Positions 1 to 5,730 of a DNA stretch of 9,542 nt are shown here, in pieces. The stretch is from contig JAUWXW010000044.1 of the NCBI GenBank assembly GCA_030616195.1, positions 1-9,542 on the forward strand, given 5' to 3'. How positions within the stretch are numbered: position 1 is the stretch's first letter; each line of letters begins with the position of its first letter. Origin of the DNA: Chloroflexota bacterium. GTDB lineage: Bacteria > Chloroflexota > Dehalococcoidia > RBG-13-53-26. The position numbers and the translations under genes were made by a program. The notes beneath the pieces are model-generated. The model was not told where the DNA came from, ran no database searches, and saw nothing but the letters and a program-made list of their open reading frames with translations.

Positions 1-156
1 AGGGTAACGGCGCAGGCGCATCAGATTCACGGTGCTATTGGGTTTACCAAGGACCATGATCTGGAGCTTTACTTCAGGCGGGCCAAGGCGGGGGAGCTTT
101 TCTATGGCGATGCCGACTTCCATCGTGAAATTGTAGCCCAGCAACTAGGGCTTTAG
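1..156 (+). CDS. acyl-CoA dehydrogenase, C-terminal end (partial, cut by window edge)
   Basis: Frame 1 is open from the first base to a TAG at 154-156, giving 51 residues. The segment QIHGAIGFTKDHDLELYFRR is the conserved C-terminal helical signature of acyl-CoA dehydrogenases, in which QxxGGxG and the following D/E-H-x-L-x-x-Y-x-R-R stretch line the FAD and dimer interface. The family is normally about 380 residues, so roughly the last eighth is present and the catalytic base cannot be seen. Known family role: FAD-dependent alpha,beta-dehydrogenation of an acyl-CoA in the cytoplasm, passing electrons to ETF. It sits 118 bases upstream of a crotonase-fold gene and an SDR on the same strand, which fits consecutive oxidation steps. 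The substrate cannot be told from this fragment. Confidence 0.85.
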   Translation, partial: RVTAQAHQIHGAIGFTKDHDLELYFRRAKAGELFYGDADFHREIVAQQLGL

Positions 157-205
157 GTTGGGAGGATCGGATCACTCTGCATTTCAGGCAGAAAGAGGCG
201 GTCAG

Positions 206-236
206 CGCTCCCAGGCAAAAATGGATGAGCGTTTTT
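206..236 (+). terminator. weak terminator-like hairpin after the acyl-CoA dehydrogenase
   Basis: CGCTC (206-210) can pair with GAGCG (227-231), and the right arm is followed directly by five Ts (232-236). The stem is only 5 bp and the loop 16 nt, so at best this is a weak or partial terminator before the next gene. It could be chance. Confidence 0.25.
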
Positions 237-274
237 GATACGGAGGAAAATCTAATCAAGAGGAGGTCAGGATA

Positions 275-1090
275 ATGGTTGATTACAGTAAGTACAAGTT
301 TGTCAAGGTAGAGAAGAAGGAAAAGGTAGCCATTCTTACTCTGAACAACCCGGATGCCATGAATGCTATAGGCAAGGAGGAGCATGCCGAACTGGAGCAC
401 GTCTTTGAGGATATGAACGATGATACGGAAGTGAACGCGGTTATCTTGACCGGGGCCGGGCGGGCCTTTTCCGCCGGTGGAGATATAAATCTCATGATAG
501 ATGGTTATACGGACCACTCGATACGGATCCCCAGTACCAGCGTTAAGAGGATCATTCTGAACCTGCTTGCCATCCGCAAGCCAGTCATCGCGGCGTTGAA
601 CGGTGCCTGTGTCGGCCTGGGAGCAACTATAGCCCTACAATGCGATGTAGTGATCGCCTCGGAGAAGGCCCGTATAGGCGACCCCCACATTGGGGTTGGG
701 ATACTTCCCGGTGATGGCGGGTGCATAATCTGGCCACTACTAGTAGGCATGTGCAAGGCTAAGCAGTACTTGATGACTGGCGAAATGGTCAGCGCAGCGG
801 AAGCTGAGCGCATCGGCTTGATAACCAAGGTCGTCCCGCCGGAAGAGCTGATGGACGAAGCCTGGAAGTGGGCCAAGCGGTTTGCCGATGGGCCCACCCT
901 GGCCCTAAGCTTGACAAAGCTCTCCCTTAACAAGATATTAATGGATAGGGTAAACTTGCTCTTTGACACCACTATTGCCTATGAATACCATACCCTCAAC
1001 TCGGCGGACCATCTTGAAGCGGCCAAAAGCTTCCTGGAAAAGAGGTCGCCAGAGTTCAAGGGTGACCAAACAGACCAGTTTGTGTTTTAG
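275..1090 (+). CDS. crotonase-fold enoyl-CoA hydratase/isomerase family protein lacking the classical catalytic glutamates
   Basis: The 271-residue protein has the length and order of a crotonase. AFSAGGD (64-70) forms the first oxyanion-hole loop, NGACVGLG (109-116) the second, and CDVVIAS (123-129) follows. TGEMVSAAEAERIGL (168-182) is the usual post-active-site segment. Crotonases act on acyl-CoA thioesters in the cytoplasm. Aligned by eye with rat mitochondrial hydratase, the two catalytic glutamates correspond to Thr119 and His138 (DPHIGVG), so simple hydration by the standard mechanism is unlikely. The GDGG (146-149) and IWPLLVG stretch resembles a subgroup common in actinobacteria, by recollection. 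Isomerase, hydrolase, C-C lyase or another thioester chemistry is possible. The start is set by AGGAGGT at 261-267, 7 nt before ATG. It lies between an acyl-CoA dehydrogenase and an SDR, suggesting one catabolic unit. Confidence 0.9.
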   Translation: MVDYSKYKFVKVEKKEKVAILTLNNPDAMNAIGKEEHAELEHVFEDMNDDTEVNAVILTGAGRAFSAGGDINLMIDGYTDHSIRIPSTSVKRIILNLLAIRKPVIAALNGACVGLGATIALQCDVVIASEKARIGDPHIGVGILPGDGGCIIWPLLVGMCKAKQYLMTGEMVSAAEAERIGLITKVVPPEELMDEAWKWAKRFADGPTLALSLTKLSLNKILMDRVNLLFDTTIAYEYHTLNSADHLEAAKSFLEKRSPEFKGDQTDQFVF

Positions 1091-1173
1091 GCGATAGCAG
1101 GCTGGCAACGTACTCGTACGAGGTGACTGCTGCTCTAATACAAGGATGAATCGAGTTGAAAGGAGGTTGAGAA

Positions 1174-1974
1174 ATGGACCTGGGTTATAAAGGGAAGACA
1201 GTAATCGTTACCGGAGGCAGCTCCAACATCAATCGGGGCAACGTACTGACCTTTGCCAAAGAGGGAGCAAATGTAGTGAATGCGGACATCGATGACAAGA
1301 TGGGCCCGAAGGTGGTTGATGAGGCCAATGCCCAGGGTGGAGGCGGAAAAGCGATCTTTGTGAAGACAGATGTGACCGATTGGGACTCAGTGCAGGCGAT
1401 GGTTAAGAAGACGCTGGACGAGTTTGGCCAGATAGACGTGTTGGTCAATGGCGTCGGCTGGGTGGTTGACAAGGTCTTTATGGAGGAAGACAGAGACAAG
1501 TGGCAGAAGTTGATAAACTTAAACTTCTGGAGCGTGATTAACTGCAGCCGGGCAGTGCTGGATCATATGGTTGAGCGGCAAAGTGGCACCATTATCAATA
1601 TCGGCTCTGACGCAGGCAGGATGGGAGAATTCAGGGAAGCCGTGTACGGAGGGTGCAAGGGTGGCGTTATTGCCATGACCAAGGCCTTGGCCAGAGAGGT
1701 GGGCCGCTACAACATAAAGGTAAATTGCATCTGCCCTGGCGGCGTTGTCCCTGAAAAGGCCGAGCATCGCGGGGACTTCAGTCTGGTTCCGGAAGGGATG
1801 GGCCAGGATACCCTGCCTGAGGAGTTGAAGCAGAAAATACTATCACGCTATGTCATAAAGCGTCTGTGTACACCTGGGGATATCGCCAACGCCGTGGTGT
1901 TTATAGCTTCCGATGCTGCGTCGTACATAACGGGACAGACCCTTAGTGTCAACGGCGGATACAGCATGATGTAA
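1174..1974 (+). CDS. short-chain dehydrogenase/reductase (SDR), probably NAD-dependent, in an acyl-CoA catabolic cluster
   Basis: This 266-residue protein is a classical SDR. The cofactor loop is TGGSSNINRG (13-22), the second strand ends in Asp38 (VVNADID), and VNGVG (91-95) replaces the usual NNAG. The catalytic set is visible as Asn115/Asn117 (NLNFWS), Ser145, Tyr158 and Lys162 (YGGCK), followed by the CPGG cofactor loop (187-190) and a C-terminal TGQTLSVNGGY. Asp38 predicts NAD(H) over NADP(H). In the TGxxxGxG motif both later glycines are asparagine (Asn18 and Asn20). N at the first is fairly common in related SDRs (SNIGRG); the second is unusual. AAAGGAGG (1159-1166) lies 7 nt before the ATG. 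With the preceding crotonase and acyl-CoA dehydrogenase, oxidation of a hydroxyacyl-CoA is a reasonable role, but the substrate is unknown. Confidence 0.9.
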   Translation: MDLGYKGKTVIVTGGSSNINRGNVLTFAKEGANVVNADIDDKMGPKVVDEANAQGGGGKAIFVKTDVTDWDSVQAMVKKTLDEFGQIDVLVNGVGWVVDKVFMEEDRDKWQKLINLNFWSVINCSRAVLDHMVERQSGTIINIGSDAGRMGEFREAVYGGCKGGVIAMTKALAREVGRYNIKVNCICPGGVVPEKAEHRGDFSLVPEGMGQDTLPEELKQKILSRYVIKRLCTPGDIANAVVFIASDAASYITGQTLSVNGGYSMM

Positions 1975-2030
1975 CCGGGGTGTGGGAAACAGGTTGGACG
2001 CATTGAGCCAGTTAGGTCTAGGATGGAGAT

Positions 2031-2063
2031 GGGCGGGAAAGCAGGGAAACTGCTTTCCCGCCC
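2031..2063 (+). repeat. perfect 14-bp hairpin between the SDR and the next gene
   Basis: GGGCGGGAAAGCAG (2031-2044) is exactly complementary to CTGCTTTCCCGCCC (2050-2063), with a 5-nt GGAAA loop. The structure lies 57 bases after the SDR stop and 7 bases before the GGGAGG ribosome binding site (2071-2076) of the next gene. No U-tract follows on either strand, so it is not a standard intrinsic terminator. It may act as an mRNA 3'-end stabiliser, a processing site or a transcription attenuator. Confidence 0.7.
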
Positions 2064-2081
2064 TGGGTTTGGGAGGTCTGT

Positions 2082-2642
2082 ATGGGAGAGATAAAGAGTG
2101 CCTGGGAGATAGCTATGGAGAAGGTGGAGAGATTGGGAAAGCTCTCTGCCGAGGAACTCAGAAGGCAGAAGGAAGAAAAATACGGCTCGATAGGGCAGAT
2201 ATTAGCTGAGAAGTACCTCGGCGGCCTTGCCGTATGGCAAATGGAAGTGGAACTGGAGAAATACCGCGCTGAGGAAAGACAGATGTTGAAAGGTGCCCTG
2301 GCGTCGGGGTTAATTCATGTCATTGAGCTGGGGAATTATGGAAGGTTGGAGAAGGTTATGGAGGGGATTGTGCCCTTGAAGCAAGAAGAGGCGGCGATTA
2401 GGGAAGTCAAAGGTGAGATAGAACAGCTTTTCCACGAACACCAGCAGGTGGAGAAAGAGGGAACTCAGGAGATGGAGAAATCAGCCAGGGAAGTACTGCA
2501 CCAGTTGAGGATTTCCGGGAGCGCCATTGGGGCAATTAATCCCAAAGCCATTCCTGAAGGACGCGAGGGTCTGAGTATTGCTGCCCAGCCCTATGAGGAG
2601 AGGCTGGAACGGCTTAAACGAAGACTTCTCGACCTGAACTGA
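2082..2642 (+). CDS. uncharacterised helical, charge-rich protein upstream of SurE
   Basis: I do not recognise a characterised family. The 186-residue protein has no cysteine, no signal peptide and no membrane segment, so it is probably cytoplasmic. It starts with an amphipathic stretch, EIKSAWEIAMEKVERLGKLS (3-22), followed by a Glu/Lys/Arg-rich helix. A conserved-looking YGSIGQILAEKYLGG (34-48) comes next. Residues about 52-145 are heptad-like and probably coiled coil. A break rich in Gly and Pro (145-165) precedes a final basic helix (YEERLERLKRRLLDLN). The ribosome binding site GGGAGG at 2071-2076 fixes the ATG start. Its stop is 3 bases before the surE ATG, implying co-transcription and perhaps translational coupling. 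I vaguely recall similar small proteins opening with 'EIKSA' in Dehalococcoidia and other anaerobes, but no function is known to me. Confidence 0.8.
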   Translation: MGEIKSAWEIAMEKVERLGKLSAEELRRQKEEKYGSIGQILAEKYLGGLAVWQMEVELEKYRAEERQMLKGALASGLIHVIELGNYGRLEKVMEGIVPLKQEEAAIREVKGEIEQLFHEHQQVEKEGTQEMEKSAREVLHQLRISGSAIGAINPKAIPEGREGLSIAAQPYEERLERLKRRLLDLN

Positions 2643-2645
2643 GCA

Positions 2646-3425
2646 ATGAAAATACTAGTTACCAATGACGACGGCATACATGCCCCTGGGCTGTGGGCGC
2701 TGGCCGCAGAGCTATGCAAGGTGGGTGAGGTGGTGGTGTTTGCTCCCCACCGCGAGCAGAGCGGTATGGGTACTGCCGTCACCGTAGATAGGCCAGTGCG
2801 CTTTGCCGAGGTGGAATCCGCAATAACCGGAGTGAGGGCTTACGAAGTTGAAGGGACTCCCGGCGATAGCGTTATCTTAGCTCTGGAAATGGTGGACGAT
2901 GTAGCGGTGGTTGTCTCAGGTATCAATAGAGGGGCAAACATGGGTGATGACGTGCTGTTCTCAGGCACAGTAGGGGCAGCCCTGCAAGGCTACCTTCACG
3001 GCCTGCCGTCGATTGCCCTTTCAGTAGTATGGGCAGGGGAAGTACGCTTTGAAGTTGCCGCTAGACTGGGGTCGCTGCTGGCCCGCAGGATAGCTGGCAA
3101 TAATACCGAGAGCATGCTGCTGAATGTAAACCTGCCCAATTTACCCCTGCACATGATAAGAGGTATTGAGGTCAGCAGAATTGGCACAGGGGGCTATAGC
3201 GGCGCCATCAAAATGGGCTACGACGGGACAAGGTACAACTACCGGATTGAGATAGGGCGGCCACGGTGGAACGCAGAGGAAGGAACGGACGCACATGCAG
3301 TGGAGCACGGTAAAATCTCCATCACCCCTCTTCGAGGAACGTTAAGCAGTGCCGAGAGAATCCCCTTCCTTGACGCTTCGCTTTCGTTGCTCCTCCACGA
3401 GCTGAGATCGCACAGTGTTAGGTAG
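2646..3425 (+). CDS. surE: 5'/3'-nucleotidase SurE
   Basis: The 259-residue protein has the full length of SurE and all its signature elements: MKILVTNDDGIHAPG at the N-terminus with metal-binding Asp8 and Asp9, EQSGMGTAVT with Ser39, and SGINRGANMGDDVLFSGTVGAA with Asn94. These four residues bind the divalent cation in known SurE structures. The enzyme is a cytoplasmic phosphatase that dephosphorylates nucleoside 5'- and 3'-monophosphates, and in some species short polyphosphate. The start follows the upstream gene by only 3 bases and has no clear Shine-Dalgarno sequence, so translation probably depends on ribosomes finishing the upstream gene. The C-terminal dimerisation part runs to HGKISITPLRGTLSS, as usual. 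No functional link to the acyl-CoA genes is evident. Confidence 0.95.
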   Translation: MKILVTNDDGIHAPGLWALAAELCKVGEVVVFAPHREQSGMGTAVTVDRPVRFAEVESAITGVRAYEVEGTPGDSVILALEMVDDVAVVVSGINRGANMGDDVLFSGTVGAALQGYLHGLPSIALSVVWAGEVRFEVAARLGSLLARRIAGNNTESMLLNVNLPNLPLHMIRGIEVSRIGTGGYSGAIKMGYDGTRYNYRIEIGRPRWNAEEGTDAHAVEHGKISITPLRGTLSSAERIPFLDASLSLLLHELRSHSVR

Positions 3426-3444
3426 CGGCACTGTCTCTACAGCT
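3400..3444 (+). terminator. imperfect hairpin spanning the surE stop codon
   Basis: AGCTG, AGA and ACAGTG on the left (3400-3417) pair with CACTGT, TCT and CAGCT on the right (3429-3444), with small bulges and an 11-nt loop containing the surE TAG. No U-run follows, so intrinsic termination is uncertain. It could instead be a 3'-end stabilising structure. Confidence 0.35.
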
Positions 3445-3630
3445 GATGATGCATCAAGCAATCACCTACTTTCCCCAAACGGACATTGTGGCATTATGTC
3501 TAATGGGAATTATCGGACAGGGCGAAGGGAAGCCGCTCTGGGATTGGATGCCTGTCACCCGTGGATGCTATATGTGACAACCGAACTACTTGCGTGTAGG
3601 GAAGGGTACGGGCAAATTCTAGATACTAAT
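3445..3630. other. non-coding stretch with no recognised gene
   Basis: Together with the S23 relic to its right, this forms the 466-base gap between surE and the transporter gene. The open frame crossing 3415-3636 begins inside surE, has no ribosome binding site, and its translation has no family-like features. I see no RNA gene or promoter that I can support. Confidence 0.5.
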
Positions 3631-3654
3631 CTCTAAACTCTAAACAAACTCCAA
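3631..3654 (+). repeat. left flank repeat of the S23-like relic
   Basis: The segment contains a tandem CTCTAAA/CTCTAAAC motif. CTAAACAAACTCCAA (3640-3654) matches the reverse complement of 3790-3804 (CTAAACAATATCCAA) at 13 of 15 positions. The pair brackets the relic gene, as the arms of a folded intervening sequence would. Confidence 0.55.
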
Positions 3655-3749
3655 TGACCGAAGTCAGAAACTCAAAACAGCATGATTTGGAAGAGCGAAC
3701 TGTAAGATTTGCCCAACAACTAATAGAGTTTGCAGGCATTCTTCCGCTC
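3654..3749 (+). pseudogene. N-terminal remnant of a four-helix-bundle (S23 / 23S rRNA intervening-sequence) protein
   Basis: Translation from ATG 3654 gives about 32 residues including DLEERTVRFAQQLIEFAG. This resembles the first helix of the S23 or 'four helix bundle protein' family, typically 'DLEERTxxFAxxVxxFxxxLP'. Complete members are about 115-125 residues; here the likeness ends after LPL. The frame then runs into AT-rich flank sequence until a stop at 3882-3884, overlapping the next gene. The helices with the family's G-x-N-x-x-E-A-type motif are missing, so this is an internally deleted remnant. There is no ribosome binding site. Members of this family occur inside 23S rRNA intervening sequences, but also often free-standing between genes in Chloroflexota and candidate phyla, by recollection. 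The flanking inverted repeats support an inserted element. Confidence 0.6.
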
Positions 3750-3780
3750 TATGGTAGAAAAGGTAAAATAGGCTTTTGGT

Positions 3781-3836
3781 TCTTTGGATTTGGATATTGT
3801 TTAGGATTTCGTGCTTCGGATTTAGGATTTAATCCT
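3781..3836 (+). repeat. right flank repeat of the S23-like relic, GGATTT-rich
   Basis: TTGGATATTGTTTAG (3790-3804) is the inverted partner of 3640-3654. Around it GGATTT recurs (3785, 3804, 3818 and 3825), ending in AATCC, so several short arms can pair with each other or with the CTAAAC/AAATCC motifs on the left. The composition is clearly more AT-rich than the neighbouring genes, consistent with an inserted element. Confidence 0.5.
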
Positions 3837-3891
3837 TGTTTGGGTTATGCGCAACCGTTTAAGATGCTACATATAGGTGACTAAGAAGCCC

Positions 3892-5673
3892 GTGATGGAT
3901 GCTGAGAACAAACATAGTGCACAGCCTCTCGGCGGCGGAGAAGCGATGGCTGGCGCTGAAGGACCCTACGCCTTGCCACGACGGGGAGTGATCCTGACCA
4001 TGGCCGGAGTCATGCTGGCCATGTTTTTGGCGTCCATGGACCAGACCGTGGTGGGTACTGCCATGCCCAGAATAATTGCCGACCTGGGTGGCTTCGACCG
4101 CTATACCTGGGTGACCACAGCCTATCTGGTGGCCTCTACCACCATGTTTCCTATTGTGGGCCGGTTGTCGGACATGTATGGCCGCAAGTGGTTCTACGTC
4201 GTCGGAATTACCATTTTCCTGCTGGGCTCTGTTCTGGCAGGACTCAGCCAGACCCTGACGCAGCTCATCATCTTTCGTGCCCTGCAGGGAGTAGGCGGTG
4301 GCATTATGATGGCCAGCAGCTTTATCGTCATTGGTGACCTGTTTCCCCCGGCTGAGCGTGGCAAGTACCAGGGGTTGATTACTGCTGTCTTCGGGCTTTC
4401 CTCCGTGATCGGACCTACTCTGGGAGGTTTCCTGACGGACAACCTCTCCTGGCACTGGATCTTCTACGTCAACCTTCCCTTGGGCATCCCGGCGATTTTC
4501 CTGTTTATCCGCTTCTTCCCACGCGTACGCCCTGCCGTGGTGAAGCACCGGATTGACATTCTGGGGCTGACGCTGCTCGTCCTGTTCGTCGTACCCCTGA
4601 TGTTAGGGCTATCGTGGGGCGGAGTGCAGTACGAGTGGGGCTCGCCTCAGGTGATTGGTGCGCTGACCATGGGAGCATTAATGGCCCTTATCTTTGTGGT
4701 AGTCGAGTCCCGTGCCACTGAGCCAATCATGCCACTGGGCATCTTCCGCAACCGCGTGATTAGTTTTGCTTCGGCTGCATACTTCTTTGTCGGTTTCGGG
4801 ATGTTCGGCGGAATCATCTTCATTCCTCTCTTCTTTCAGGGTGTCCTCGGCGCTTCAGCAACCAGGAGTGGCAGCTTCCTGACTCCGATGATGCTGGGGG
4901 TGGTGGTAGGCAGCGTGGTGTCGGGGCAGGCCGTGTCTCGCCTTGGAGGGCACTACCGCATCCAGGGCCTTATGGGCCTTGCTCTCATGGGGACGGGCAT
5001 GTTCCTGCTGTCTCGGATGACTGTGGACGCCTCCTACTCCCAGGCCGTATTCAACATAGTCCTTATGGGCGTTGGGATGGGCACCACTCTTCCCCTATAC
5101 ACCCTTGCGGCACAGAACGCTGTTCCCTACAGCATGATGGGGATAGCTACCTCTTCGGTCCAGTTCTGTCGCTCCATGGGCGGAGTTTTGGGGCTGGCCA
5201 TTTTTGGTTCGCTCATGGCAAACCGGTTTGCTTCCGGCCTGGTGACGCTGCTGCCGACAGCAGTCAAAGAGGCGCTTCCCGCTGGCACTCTCTCTGAGTT
5301 GAGTAGCAATCCACAGGCGCTGATGGACCCCAACGCTGTGTCAGACCTTAAGGAGATGTTGGGTGGGTTGGGGCTCCAGGAGGGTGCAGACCTGCAAGTG
5401 ATGCAGGCACTCAGAGAGTCCCTGGCAGCAGCCATCAGTGACGTCTTCCTTCTTGGCCTGGCAATAGTGGCAGTGGCCTTCGTGGTGCATATGTTTCTGA
5501 AAGAGATTCCGTTGAGGAAGAGCCACGTGATGGAGGAAGCAGGTGAGGGTCAGCCTGGCGGTGCGTCTGCCGGGGGAGCCAGTCTCGCCAAGGAAAATCC
5601 CCGTTTCGCCGGTTCCCATCGCAAAGGCGAGGATCGTAGCTCAAACGGGCCAGACAAAGGGCCAAGCTTCTAA
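3892..5673 (+). CDS. DHA2-type MFS drug efflux transporter, EmrB/QacA-like (14 TM)
   Basis: An integral inner-membrane protein of about 593 residues (positions here count from GTG 3892), expected to be a proton-coupled exporter of drugs or other amphipathic compounds. It shows the DHA2 signatures in order: SMDQTVVGTAMPRI (48-61, motif D1 with the membrane Asp50), GRLSDMYGRKW (90-100, motif A), RALQGVGGGIM (129-139, motif B), and GLSSVIGPTLGGFLTD (168-183, motif C of antiporters) with SWHWIFYVNLPLG (186-198). The pattern of hydrophobic segments fits 14 helices. A hydrophilic segment of about 70 residues precedes the last helix, as in EmrB/QacA proteins, and the tail is Gly/Ser-rich and charged. 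The start is uncertain. AGGTGA at 3875-3880 lies 11 nt before GTG 3892; ATG 3895 and GTG 3877 are alternatives. There is no adjacent EmrA or TetR gene to hint at substrate or control. Confidence 0.9.
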   Translation: MMDAENKHSAQPLGGGEAMAGAEGPYALPRRGVILTMAGVMLAMFLASMDQTVVGTAMPRIIADLGGFDRYTWVTTAYLVASTTMFPIVGRLSDMYGRKWFYVVGITIFLLGSVLAGLSQTLTQLIIFRALQGVGGGIMMASSFIVIGDLFPPAERGKYQGLITAVFGLSSVIGPTLGGFLTDNLSWHWIFYVNLPLGIPAIFLFIRFFPRVRPAVVKHRIDILGLTLLVLFVVPLMLGLSWGGVQYEWGSPQVIGALTMGALMALIFVVVESRATEPIMPLGIFRNRVISFASAAYFFVGFGMFGGIIFIPLFFQGVLGASATRSGSFLTPMMLGVVVGSVVSGQAVSRLGGHYRIQGLMGLALMGTGMFLLSRMTVDASYSQAVFNIVLMGVGMGTTLPLYTLAAQNAVPYSMMGIATSSVQFCRSMGGVLGLAIFGSLMANRFASGLVTLLPTAVKEALPAGTLSELSSNPQALMDPNAVSDLKEMLGGLGLQEGADLQVMQALRESLAAAISDVFLLGLAIVAVAFVVHMFLKEIPLRKSHVMEEAGEGQPGGASAGGASLAKENPRFAGSHRKGEDRSSNGPDKGPSF

Positions 5674-5730
5674 GAAATAGCTTTCACAGTATGGTTTGCC
5701 TTTTCACTCTGCCTCGTGCTAACCTATTCT

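Noticed and set aside
505..972. 155-codon open frame on the - strand inside the crotonase
   Set aside because: Shadow of the crotonase gene; the Ser/Ala/Pro-rich composition mirrors the coding strand.
1113..1122. 10-bp perfect palindrome CTCGTACGAG between crotonase and SDR
   Set aside because: Short, single, and not placed relative to any promoter; palindromes of this size are expected by chance in a window this long.
1982..2209. Open frame between the SDR and the hypothetical gene
   Set aside because: It spans the perfect hairpin and overlaps the better-supported gene at 2082, which has its own GGGAGG site; the translation is Gly-rich low complexity.
3415..3636. 73-codon open frame after surE
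   Set aside because: Begins inside surE, has no ribosome binding site, and the product has no domain-like pattern; treated as non-coding.
3859..4548. 229-codon open frame on the - strand opposite the transporter
   Set aside because: It lies fully antisense to a clear DHA2 transporter, and its His/Gln/Gly-rich translation is typical of a shadow frame with no family features.
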